This document shows positions 1-5,649 of a stretch of 10,067 nt of DNA, one piece after another; position 1 is the first letter of the stretch, and each line of letters begins with the position of its first letter. The stretch spans positions 1 to 10,067 of the forward strand of contig JACKNF010000038.1 in assembly GCA_024234995.1 (NCBI GenBank). Reading direction: 5' to 3'. The translations under genes were made by a program, and so were the position numbers. Source of the DNA: Gammaproteobacteria bacterium. GTDB lineage: Bacteria > Pseudomonadota > Gammaproteobacteria > Competibacterales > Competibacteraceae. The notes beneath the pieces were generated by a model that worked only from the letters and a program-made list of their open reading frames with translations, ran no database searches and was not told where the DNA came from.

Positions 1-158
1 AACAACGTGCCCTTCAGGCTCAGCACGAAGCAGTCCGCCAGGCCGAACAGCTCCAAGTACGTCTTGAACGGGCTGAACGGAGTGCTCAGCGGACAGCCTG
101 TGCTTATGAGCGGCTGCGCCGTAAATGGAAGCGTCAGCAGCGTCAATCGCCACCCTAG
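1..158 (+). CDS. C-terminal part of a coiled-coil membrane protein (continues from 9632 across the circle)
   Basis: Bases 1-2 finish a codon begun at 10067; from base 3 the frame is open to a TAG at 156-158. The 51 residues seen are almost all helix-forming and charged (many Q, R, A, E), ending in a basic tail with RRKWKRQQR. There is no start codon of its own that makes sense: it is the end of a longer coiled coil. Joined to the open frame at 9632-10067 the total is 594 nt, exactly 198 codons including the stop, and the heptad-like Ala/Glu/Arg pattern continues smoothly over the join. Function is unknown. An ATG-started frame at 7 in another register is a shadow. Confidence 0.8.
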   Translation, partial: QRALQAQHEAVRQAEQLQVRLERAERSAQRTACAYERLRRKWKRQQRQSPP

Positions 159-402
159 AGGTTTTCTACGCGCTTCGCTTCTCAAGCCCACGTTTCCCGT
201 GGCAACGACCCATTCGATCCCCACTCCCCTGTCGACCGTCTTTTGACGCCTTTTCGCGTGTTGCTGGAGCGGCTTTGAAGCCACTGCCGGTTAGCGTGCC
301 ATTGGGGAGGGTTTGGGAGGGGGCTACTGCACCCCTCCCAATGAACATGGGGTGAGCGAAGCGAACTCCGAGAAAGGGGGGTCTGGGGGGAGCGCGAAAA
401 AG
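159..402. other. Intergenic stretch before the origin
   Basis: No credible gene is seen here. The short frames lack family resemblance and ribosome-binding sites. The stretch contains a small CCACG/CGTGG stem near 188-202, a strong G-rich hairpin at 313-341 and further runs of G up to about 390. It separates the end of the coiled-coil gene from the DnaA boxes and could hold a single-strand initiation site or a transfer origin, but nothing identifies either. Confidence 0.5.
313..341 (+). repeat. G-rich perfect hairpin near the origin
   Basis: TTGGGAGGGG at 313-322 pairs perfectly with CCCCTCCCAA at 332-341, leaving a 9-nt loop. A near copy of the left arm (ATTGGGGAGGG, 301-311) lies just upstream and could compete for the same right arm. 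No T-run follows, so an intrinsic terminator is unlikely on the plus strand. The position just outside the DnaA boxes suits a replication or transfer structure, but the role is inferred. Confidence 0.55.
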
Positions 403-411
403 TTATCCACA
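403..411 (+). promoter_or_regulatory. DnaA box 1
   Basis: TTATCCACA, a perfect match to the consensus DnaA-binding 9-mer. It lies on the plus strand in the same orientation as the second box 52 bp downstream. Confidence 0.85.
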
Positions 412-454
412 AAAGGGGATTTTCAGCGCGCCTTACGCTTAGGCAAATCGCGAG

Positions 455-463
455 TTATCCACA
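455..463 (+). promoter_or_regulatory. DnaA box 2
   Basis: A second perfect TTATCCACA in the same orientation as the first. Paired DnaA boxes next to an AT-rich stretch and iterons are the standard layout of an iteron-controlled plasmid origin. Confidence 0.85.
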
Positions 464-486
464 GCGCGGTTTCGTGCGCGCGCGGA

Positions 487-574
487 TTAAATAAAGATTA
501 AAGAAGATTAGAGCAAAAATTGTCACTCAATAAGTTTTTGATTTTTAATTAAAAAAACGATGTTTTTTTGAAAA
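487..574. other. AT-rich probable DNA-unwinding element
   Basis: About 88 bases, mostly A and T, with long T and A runs, placed between the DnaA boxes and the iterons. This is the expected place for strand opening in an iteron origin. The role is inferred from composition and position. Confidence 0.65.
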
Positions 575-662
575 TTGCCTACCTGCTATAACGGTATTGC
601 CTACCTGCTATAACGGTATTGCCTACCTGCTATAACGGTATTGCCTACCTGCTATAACGGTA
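575..662 (+). repeat. Four perfect 22-bp iterons
   Basis: Four identical tandem 22-bp units occupy 575-596, 597-618, 619-640 and 641-662, each with the core TACCTGCTATAACGG. The 22-bp period equals two helical turns, so bound initiators would sit on one DNA face. There are no spacers, so this is not a CRISPR array. These are the likely binding sites for the TrfA-family protein encoded next door, and iteron number normally sets copy number and incompatibility. They lie 16 bp beyond the 3' end of the initiator gene rather than upstream of it. Confidence 0.93.
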
Positions 663-678
663 TTTTTATGCGATTTGG

Positions 679-1590
679 TTATTTTTTCGCCAAGTATCGC
701 CGTTGCGCCCTACTTGCTTGTTTTTCAACATGAACAAGATCGTCACGGATTTCGTAGCTAAACGGCTGACCGTGAATCTCACTGGCTTTTACAAGTTCAT
801 TGAGGTTCTTTCGTAGCGTCTGAGCAAATTTCCACAGCTCACCGGCCTCACTACCGGTCAATTCATGGAGTTTGGCGACGCTAGCCGGGTAGGGCTTGGC
901 ATGACTGGCATAGAAGCCGTGAAGCCATTGCGCTAGAGGCTTACCGTCCAGTTCACGGCGTATGGCCCAATCGACTAATGTGAACTGATCGCTTTCAAAC
1001 AAGGTGCGCAATTTAGGATTGATTCGAAAAACATATTCCCGAGTTTCCTTGTCTCGGTACACCTCGTCGATCAAGCTACCAGCGTAGCCATACCGACCTT
1101 GCTCGATCTCGATACTAGTAGCTTTGAGGCGCATTAGCCGAATATGGAGTACCTCACGATTTCCACCTGTATCTGCTTTTCCTGTTGCTTTAAGCAATTG
1201 ATATGCAGTAGTTCGGCACTCGTTACCAAGATTTTGGAGACGAGCAATGTGTAGGATCATCTCCCAAATATCTAAATCGCCCTGATCAAGCCGCTGACCG
1301 GTATAAAAAATCTCGATGCCTTCCAAGGCGGCAATACGCTCGCGCTCCATGTAGCGCCGTGGGCCGCGCCGAATTGCGCCGAATAGGGCGGAGCGCAGCA
1401 CACCGTTGGGTACGGCCCGGACGGCTTCAGGCCAGAAAGGTAGGGTAATGACTTGGGCAGGTGTCGGGGTGATTGGAGAAGGAGAAGGCAGTACTTCTTG
1501 AGTGCGGCGCTGCTTGGCGCGGGCCTCAATAACTTTTATTTTGGCCAGTAAGTCGTCCGTGGTGGTCATTCTGTTTAATTCTGAAGGCAT
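679..1590 (-). CDS. trfA: TrfA-family plasmid replication initiator
   Basis: A 303-residue protein resembling TrfA, the initiator of IncP plasmids that binds oriV iterons and recruits DnaA and the host helicase. Recognisable blocks are LPFWPEAVRAVPNGVLRSALF split over residues 50-70, the YTG...DIWE segment (96-110), the LAQWLHGFYASH...PYP winged-helix region (219-235) and a terminal DDLVHVEK (283-290). Residues 30-48 are Pro/Ser/Thr-rich, probably a linker. I chose the ATG at 1590: the upstream TTG at 1602 has its AAGG only 2 nt away, while for 1590 the AAGG lies about 13 nt upstream, so the start is uncertain; the ATG at 1569 has no ribosome-binding site. The gene follows an attC-like site on its 5' side and its stop lies 16 bp from the iterons. 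Confidence 0.9.
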   Translation of the reverse strand: MPSELNRMTTTDDLLAKIKVIEARAKQRRTQEVLPSPSPITPTPAQVITLPFWPEAVRAVPNGVLRSALFGAIRRGPRRYMERERIAALEGIEIFYTGQRLDQGDLDIWEMILHIARLQNLGNECRTTAYQLLKATGKADTGGNREVLHIRLMRLKATSIEIEQGRYGYAGSLIDEVYRDKETREYVFRINPKLRTLFESDQFTLVDWAIRRELDGKPLAQWLHGFYASHAKPYPASVAKLHELTGSEAGELWKFAQTLRKNLNELVKASEIHGQPFSYEIRDDLVHVEKQASRAQRRYLAKK

Positions 1591-1639
1591 GATTTTATAC
1601 AAACCTTTTGGTTTAGCGCACGATATCGCTGGACTCTAT

Positions 1640-1701
1640 AGCTAACGACTAGTTTTGGCGGTACGCGCCTTTGGCGCGTCTGCCGTATGGTTTTGTTAGG
1701 G
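1640..1701 (-). other. attC-like recombination site C (between cassette 2 and the initiator gene)
   Basis: Read on the minus strand, the site runs from CCTAAC to CGTTAGCT, with outer boxes that pair (CTAAC 1642-1646 with GTTAG 1695-1699). Inside, ACGCGCC (1663-1669) pairs with GGCGCGT (1673-1679) over a 3-nt loop, and CGG/CCG extends the stem with unpaired bases. Paired AAC...GTT boxes around an imperfect hairpin of about 60 bp are the hallmark of integron attC sites. The terminal GTTAGCT is one base off the GTTRRRY consensus. It lies downstream of the cassette-2 genes, where an attC belongs. Confidence 0.7.
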
Positions 1702-1718
1702 CCGGGATAGTTATTGGA

Positions 1719-1742
1719 GTGTGACAATCATGATTGTCACAC
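1719..1742. repeat. 24-bp perfect palindrome
   Basis: GTGTGACAATCA is followed immediately by its exact reverse complement. The palindrome starts 17 bp beyond the stop of the secreted-protein gene and ends before attC C. It could be a terminator stem for the cassette genes, although no U-tract follows on either strand, or an operator for a dimeric regulator. The zero-length spacer favours a protein site or cruciform over a classic terminator. Confidence 0.7.
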
Positions 1743-1759
1743 CCCTTAATTACTGTTTG

Positions 1760-2374
1760 TTATTTGAATGCGATATCATCAATATAAAAGGTGGCACTAG
1801 TGCCGGAATTGAAGTCAGCGCTTGCTACCCAGCAAAAGCCACCGATAACACTTGATAAGTCAGCCCCAGTAAGATCTATTTTGTACTCTTTCCATTCTTT
1901 GGTTAACAATATGCGACCAGTTGTTTCGCTGAATGAATCATGAAATTTTTTATTTGGATCATTTATGTCACCAGACTTAAACTCAACCATCTCATTACCG
2001 GTTTCACCTCTCGCCCAAAAGCTTAAGTGGGTAATTCCTTTTTTTGAATAATCAGTGCCTTTCTTATCACCCCAGTTATTTGCCTTGTTTTGCCAATAAA
2101 TACCAGCCCAACGCTTGGGGCCAAACCGATAAATCACCTTGGTAGAGACAGGTGAGGAGTGTGGATTACTTCTGTCCTCACCTGAGAAAGTTAAGTATTT
2201 CTGCCCATATTCGCCGTCTCCCATCCAGCCTGATGGAACGAACATGTTTTCAATATCGATTATCGAGTCGTTCTTAGAATTACTCGCATCCGCAAATGCA
2301 CTGACGCAAACAATGGTAAGTACAGCTAACACGATTAGCTTTGCATTATCATGGTTACAAAGTATTAATTTCAT
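1760..2374 (-). CDS. Secreted beta-sandwich (carbohydrate-binding-like) protein
   Basis: 204 residues. Residues 11-28 form a hydrophobic signal-peptide core ending SAFA|DA, so export across the inner membrane is likely. The mature part (about 40-204) has the pattern I associate with galactose-binding-like jelly-roll domains: VPSGWMGDG near 46-54, WAGIYWQNKANNWG in the middle, THLSFWARGE, LTKEWKEYKIDLTG and a final TFYIDDI. No catalytic motif is visible, so a binding role is inferred. Its ATG overlaps the upstream gene by 20 nt and has AGAGGTG about 8 nt ahead, indicating coupled translation with the Cys-rich 2TM protein. It is AT-rich compared with the plasmid backbone, and it is the last gene of cassette 2. 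Confidence 0.75.
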   Translation of the reverse strand: MKLILCNHDNAKLIVLAVLTIVCVSAFADASNSKNDSIIDIENMFVPSGWMGDGEYGQKYLTFSGEDRSNPHSSPVSTKVIYRFGPKRWAGIYWQNKANNWGDKKGTDYSKKGITHLSFWARGETGNEMVEFKSGDINDPNKKFHDSFSETTGRILLTKEWKEYKIDLTGADLSSVIGGFCWVASADFNSGTSATFYIDDIAFK

Positions 2375-2996
2375 TGCATTTCACCTCTTGAGGTAGTTTC
2401 TGGTTTTCAAGCTCTATTTCTTGAAGAAACCATGGCTCATCAATATGCATAGAGCAGCTATCAACAGCTTCCAGAGCGAAACAAATCTCTTTCTCAGCTA
2501 TAAGAAATCTAATCATGCTTTCACATTCCTCTTGCTGTCTAACCATATCGCGCATGGAATTTATGGCATTTAAGGCGCAAGAATAATTCTGTTCTTTCTT
2601 AAGTTTTTCTATTTTTATTATTAATTGGTCATTATTTAAATATTTAAATAATCCTGATGTCGAGCACTCATTTTGGTCCTTTGTCAGGCTCGTTACTGAT
2701 AATTTTTTATTATTTTGCTCTGAGACTTTCTTAACATCAGGGTTCGACTTAGCACTTTCGACCGCTATACTCTTGCTTTCCTCATGTACATTAATATATA
2801 CGTAGGCCCCCAGTGTTGATAAAGCGAAAAGAAAGGTTAGGAATAGAAATATTATAAAGAGAATAAACTGTTGTGATTTTGTAAGCTTCTGGAAAATGTC
2901 TAGCTTTAGCCACTGCTTGTAAAGTGAAAGCAAAACAAAGCTAGCAATTGCGCCCAAGCCAGCTATAGATAATGATAATTTCCAGAATTCTTCCAC
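2355..2996 (-). CDS. Two-TM membrane protein with Cys-rich C-terminal domain
   Basis: 213 residues starting with GTG at 2996, preceded by a good GGTGAGG site lying just after attC B. Two membrane segments are clear (about 7-25 and 43-69). The short loop between them carries several lysines (27, 31, 37, 40), so the positive-inside rule puts the loop in the cytoplasm and both ends outside. The C-terminal part (about 70-213) is helical and has six cysteines (111, 140, 158, 172, 181, 207), fitting disulfides in the periplasm. The 2TM module with IFQKLTKSQQF between segments resembles N-terminal 2TM modules I recall from conflict-associated proteins; this is memory, not a search. It overlaps the secreted-protein gene by 20 nt. 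Confidence 0.72.
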   Translation of the reverse strand: MEEFWKLSLSIAGLGAIASFVLLSLYKQWLKLDIFQKLTKSQQFILFIIFLFLTFLFALSTLGAYVYINVHEESKSIAVESAKSNPDVKKVSEQNNKKLSVTSLTKDQNECSTSGLFKYLNNDQLIIKIEKLKKEQNYSCALNAINSMRDMVRQQEECESMIRFLIAEKEICFALEAVDSCSMHIDEPWFLQEIELENQKLPQEVKCNEINTL

Positions 2997-3012
2997 GACC
3001 TCACCTTCGTCG

Positions 3013-3099
3013 CCCTAACGCCATGCATCACCGGCAGCAAAAAGCGCCGCTCGTTCCTCGCTCTGCTTTTTGCTGTCCGAGTGTATGCGTTTGTTTAGC
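3013..3099 (-). other. attC-like recombination site B (between cassettes 1 and 2)
   Basis: On the minus strand the site begins GCTAAACAAACGC and ends GCGTTAGGGC, so the terminal AACGC and GCGTT boxes pair. The core stem is CAGCAAAAAGC (3035-3045) with GCTTTTTGCTG (3065-3075), 11 bp perfect, with mismatched and extra bases toward the ends, as in attC sites. The length of about 87 bp is within the attC range and the ends resemble Vibrio-type repeats. It starts 5 bp after the stop of the 143-residue protein gene, and the next gene starts 17 bp after the GTTAGGG, the spacing expected of joined gene cassettes. Confidence 0.8.
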
Positions 3100-3104
3100 G
3101 GATT

Positions 3105-3536
3105 TCACTCTCTTGATAGACCCCACACCATTACCCCTACACCAACGATTGTAAGCACAAATCCCGTTGCCAGGAGTGGAACGCTCAAAGTTGCAGCAGA
3201 AAGGGCTCCGATGAATGTACTGGCACCAGTACCACCGACCAACCCGCCGACAGTTGAAGTGATTTTTGAAGTCGAGCTTTCTTCTTTTTTCTTGATCCTA
3301 CTTCGTGCTCTTCTGACGTGAGCATCAGTAACAACTTGGGAAGAATCTTGTTTCATTACTGATAAGGTTTCTGCGTGAATCGCCTCCGCATATTCTTTGA
3401 CTGAGTTTGCCAATTCTTGCGTTGCGACGTTTGTATACTCAAAACCAGAGTCAGAAGTTCTGATTCGCTTTAGTTGGTCGTGAGCTTCGTCAATTGCACT
3501 GTTTAATGAGATGATTACTGGGTGCTGCGTTGTCAT
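3105..3536 (-). CDS. Small protein with helical N-terminus and hydrophobic Gly-rich C-terminal tail
   Basis: 143 residues. Residues 1-85 are soluble and helical. The segment around 45-80 (YAEAIHAETL...VTDAHVRRARSRI) has the spacing of a histone-fold-like helix-loop-helix, a resemblance only. Residues 94-140 are hydrophobic and rich in Gly, Ala, Val and Ser, enough for one or two membrane passes, ending WGLSRE. The gene overlaps the upstream gene by the 4-nt ATGA junction, so the two are translated together, and its stop lies against attC B. No enzyme motif is visible. A membrane-inserting effector or a partner of the upstream 2TM protein would fit, but the function is unknown. Confidence 0.72.
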   Translation of the reverse strand: MTTQHPVIISLNSAIDEAHDQLKRIRTSDSGFEYTNVATQELANSVKEYAEAIHAETLSVMKQDSSQVVTDAHVRRARSRIKKKEESSTSKITSTVGGLVGGTGASTFIGALSAATLSVPLLATGFVLTIVGVGVMVWGLSRE

Positions 3537-4219
3537 TGCTGCACCTCAGTTTTTTTGGATTTTGAGGATATGAGTTTCTCTGCATCTTCGGGGCTTCGGA
3601 CCACATATGAACCAGTGGCCTTGTATATATCTTGAAGCGCCACTCTACTAAGTTGGATTTGACCAGATATTGAATTGACTGAGTCATAAACGTTACCTCT
3701 TGCATGGTCTGGTGTAGCCTTAGACCAAAAACTAAAACTAAGAATACCAAATAGATAACCTGAGCTAGCACTGTTTTTTCGCTTTAAATAATCAAGTGCA
3801 AATATTGCTCTATCTTGACTCTTTACATATTCAAATATAGAAGATCTAAACTCAGAACTTTCGTTGCCTTTAGAATCAAATCCTTGACCAAACAGTTCAT
3901 AAGATTTTGTTTTTTGATTGAATCTTATTGTCGCTACAAAATCTTCCTTTATGTCATTGAATATAATTGAACCATACCATACCCCTTCAAAATAACTTGA
4001 AGGGTCTAGCAATCTTCTAAATGGTGAAAGATTTGTATATGCAATCAAGGTATAACGAAGAAGAACGCCGGCCCCAAAAGCGACAACAGTAGCATATGGC
4101 AGGCTAATGATCTCGGATGTGTTGGAGAAATACCCAAGATACCGGTACGCATATATTGCGAAAACCGCCGTAAACAATAGTACGATAAAGTTAATAACGT
4201 TATCTATTCTTCGATTCAT
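3533..4219 (-). CDS. Two-TM protein with beta-rich domain, Cap15-like
   Basis: 228 residues. Two membrane segments (about 8-26 and 42-61) are followed by a beta-rich domain (about 74-195) with alternating hydrophobic strands: FEGVWYGSIIF, FVATIRFNQ, SYELFGQGF, FALDYLKR, GYLFGILSFSFW and a closing ISGQIQLSR. Two TM helices plus a GxW-opening beta barrel is the architecture of the CBASS effector Cap15 and related 2TM-beta effectors, which bind nucleotide signals and disrupt the inner membrane. The assignment is by fold pattern only, and no nucleotidyltransferase is present in the window. The ATG lies about 20 bp after the GTTAGCC end of attC A, so this is the first gene of cassette 1. It overlaps the next gene by 4 nt. 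Confidence 0.72.
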   Translation of the reverse strand: MNRRIDNVINFIVLLFTAVFAIYAYRYLGYFSNTSEIISLPYATVVAFGAGVLLRYTLIAYTNLSPFRRLLDPSSYFEGVWYGSIIFNDIKEDFVATIRFNQKTKSYELFGQGFDSKGNESSEFRSSIFEYVKSQDRAIFALDYLKRKNSASSGYLFGILSFSFWSKATPDHARGNVYDSVNSISGQIQLSRVALQDIYKATGSYVVRSPEDAEKLISSKSKKTEVQQ

Positions 4220-4310
4220 AATTTACATCCGATTGTGACGGCTAACGGGGCGGCGGATAACTGGCGCGCCTGCTCAAAACGTAGTTTTGGATGGGCGATG
4301 TCCGGTTGAT

Positions 4311-4725
4311 GGCCTTTTTATAGTAACGGAACATTTTTTTGCGCTAATGGCGAGAGCACATTTGGCTGTCGCAAACTGCGTAGTCCTTGTCGTTGGTGGG
4401 TCTCCTCAATATTGAAGTGATAGCGCGCGGCGATCTTGCAGAGGATTACCGTAGTCTTCGGGCTGGGAACACAAATAATCACCGTATTGGTGTGTACAAA
4501 CACGAGGTAGGCCTACCGCGTATTGACCGCCAGAGGCTGACGCTGCAATGCTTCGTCATAGGCCGCCAAAATCCTCGCGAGTCTGTCGGATAATGGCCCA
4601 GTCATTGGGTTCTCCTATTATCAGAAGTGCTTTTACAGTCCGATGCGTCGCTAGACATCGGACAAAGTCCGCGCAACGTCCTTCGTTCCTAGCGTAAAAA
4701 AATGTTCCATTACTATAAAAAGGCC
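4311..4725. mobile_element. 415-bp non-autonomous element with 36-bp terminal inverted repeats
   Basis: The ends 4311-4346 and 4690-4725 are inverted repeats matching at 34 of 36 positions, beginning GGCCTTTTTATAGTAA. TTGAT sits directly outside both ends (4306-4310 and 4726-4730), a 5-bp target duplication. The interior has no intact transposase. It holds a decayed integrase fragment on the minus strand and an 8-bp hairpin (GTCCGATG 4638-4645 with CATCGGAC 4656-4663). Each end reads TACTAT AAAAAGG outward, which could act as a -10 box, though no good -35 is seen. The IS family is not recognised. Confidence 0.82.
4318..4605 (-). pseudogene. Decayed tyrosine recombinase N-terminal fragment
   Basis: The ATG at 4605 has a strong AGGAGA site 5 nt upstream. 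It opens a 30-residue frame (LSDRLARILAAYDEALQRQ then PLAVNTR) closed by a TAG at 4513-4515. LAVNTR-AY is the usual start of the SAM-like core-binding domain of phage-type integrases. After the TAG the same frame stays open to 4318, but the expected family words appear in other frames (EDYGNPLQD, then KDYAVCDSQ), so frameshifts are present. No catalytic domain remains. The fragment is carried inside the 415-bp element and differs from the intact recombinase at 6211. Confidence 0.5.
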
Positions 4726-4838
4726 TTGATCCGCGTTGTTGTGCGGCGCGAAGCGTCCGCGACAACAAGTGATTATACGGTTTCCATATAACCTTGTTAT
4801 TGTGTAGCTATACGGGAATCCATTGATATAGCGTATCG

Positions 4839-5246
4839 TCAGACGGGTTTTCTCTGATGGACTCCCTCAGCAACCCGTGGTCCTGGCTGTACCGGCGTCG
4901 CTGCTGGCTGAGAGGATACCTGGGTTGCTGGTAGGTTGAGGACTTCCCTGGTTGCCGTCGCTGATGGCGCAGCCGGCGACGGAACCGTCGCTCCTGAATC
5001 AAGCGTTGTCTGTCTGATCAGAGGCGGTGGCCTCTTGACGCCTTTCAGATTCTCCAATTCATCCCAAGCGACACGCAAATCGCGTTTGAGCGCCGTCACC
5101 ATCAATTCGTTGATATTGAAGATCATGGTGTCATCGAATGCCTGCAATGCTTCGCGGAACGCTTGCAGCTCCTCGAAAAGCGGCAGCGGCACTCTCACGG
5201 AAAGGACTCGCATCTCCGCCTTCGGCTTCCGGGTGATCTTCTTCAT
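4839..5246 (-). CDS. Small putative DNA-binding protein with disordered Pro/Ala tail
   Basis: 135 residues; the ATG at 5246 is preceded by AGAAGGAAA at good spacing. Residues 1-15 are basic (MKKITRKPK). Residues 13-70 (VLSVRVPLPLFEEL... then helices rich in Leu and Glu) suggest a beta strand followed by two helices, like ribbon-helix-helix DNA-binding proteins of plasmids. Residues 72-135 are rich in Pro, Ala, Ser and Thr with no fold expected, and the DNA there is repetitive in GCTG/CTGG words. The family is not recognised. Partition, copy-control or mobilisation accessory proteins are possible. It is encoded alone, upstream of attC A on the same strand. Confidence 0.6.
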   Translation of the reverse strand: MKKITRKPKAEMRVLSVRVPLPLFEELQAFREALQAFDDTMIFNINELMVTALKRDLRVAWDELENLKGVKRPPPLIRQTTLDSGATVPSPAAPSATATREVLNLPATQVSSQPAATPVQPGPRVAEGVHQRKPV

Positions 5247-5317
5247 CTATTGCTTTCCTTCTGTGCGCATTGCTTTCATGATCGATCACTTTACTCCCTG
5301 CGATCCCCAGCGTCCAA

Positions 5318-5359
5318 GGTTTGAATAAGCCTGTCTTGGGTCATGCGCTTGTTCAAACC
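5318..5359. repeat. 13-bp inverted repeat
   Basis: GGTTTGAATAAGC (5318-5330) pairs with GCTTGTTCAAACC (5347-5359) with one mismatch, around a 16-nt spacer. It lies about 70 bp upstream of the minus-strand gene starting at 5246, so it may be an operator for that gene, or a nick-site hairpin. Nothing in the sequence decides between these. Confidence 0.5.
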
Positions 5360-5422
5360 ACTCTGATATCACCTATTTCCCCTTTGTCCTTTTGACCCGC
5401 TGCCCTCTGCATCAGCACCACC

Positions 5423-5460
5423 GCCCGTCCTCCCTGACGGGCTCCTTAGTGCTTTGTTTT
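5423..5460 (+). terminator. Possible intrinsic terminator
   Basis: GCCCGTC (5423-5429) pairs with GACGGGC (5436-5442) over a 6-nt loop, followed by a T-rich but interrupted stretch ending TTTGTTTT. It has the form of a plus-strand terminator, although no plus-strand gene ends just upstream. It could insulate the integrase side from outside transcription. Confidence 0.4.
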
Positions 5461-5518
5461 GAATATATACTGTAATTCACGATTTTTCCTCACACGCATC
5501 AACATGATTTTTGTTCCC

Positions 5519-5576
5519 CTCTGCCATCGTGCTATGTACAACGGTAGAACCGTTTTAACATAGCACGATGGCAGAG
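5519..5576. repeat. 58-bp cruciform with nested inverted repeats
   Basis: A 19-bp perfect inverted repeat (5519-5537 and 5558-5576, arms beginning CTCTGCCATCGTGC) encloses a second perfect stem, AACGGT (5540-5545) with ACCGTT (5549-5554) around AGA. Almost the whole 58 bp can fold into one hairpin. No T-tract follows directly on either strand. The two-level symmetry resembles a recombinase, resolution or nicking site more than a terminator. It lies about 420 bp upstream of the HTH/recombinase genes. Confidence 0.75.
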
Positions 5577-5649
5577 AAAATTTTAATTATGCCTAAATCA
5601 TACGCAGATTGTTATTTGCCCTACATCAGCCTACACTCTCCCCATACAG

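Larger units (their letters stand above)
403..662. other. Plasmid vegetative origin (oriV)
   Basis: Combines two perfect DnaA boxes, an AT-rich stretch and four iterons in that order, next to a replication initiator gene. This is the complete set expected for an iteron-regulated theta-type origin. The limits are set by the outermost recognisable elements; the G-rich hairpin at 313-341 may also belong. Confidence 0.85.
4240..4744 (-). other. attC-like site A, split by an inserted element
   Basis: The left part is 4240-4310; removing 4311-4730 (the element plus one TTGAT copy) restores the right part at 4731-4744. The rejoined site has AAC (4259-4261) pairing with GTT (4305-4307), GGAT (4255-4258) pairing with ATCC across the junction, GC/GC next, and terminal CTAAC with GTTGT. 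Inside, CAAAAC gta GTTTTG forms a terminal hairpin near 4275-4289. On the minus strand it ends GTTAGCC shortly before the first cassette gene. The outer arm can only be closed after the element is removed, which supports both the site and the insertion. Confidence 0.6.

Noticed and set aside
575..662. CRISPR-like direct repeats
   Set aside because: The 22-bp units are directly joined with no spacers and sit between DnaA boxes and a replication initiator gene, so they are iterons.
3490..3771. Minus-strand 93-codon frame
   Set aside because: It overlaps the 228-residue 2TM protein gene on the same strand in another register and has no ribosome-binding site.
4731..4775. Terminator from the TTGTTGT-GCGG / CCGCGACAACAA hairpin
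   Set aside because: It is a good imperfect stem, but it lacks a following T-run and its left arm is better explained as the outer box of the split attC site.
4750..4830. dif/XerCD-type resolution site
   Set aside because: TATAC and GCTATA/TATAGC words recur here, but no 28-bp site with recognisable XerC and XerD arms could be made.
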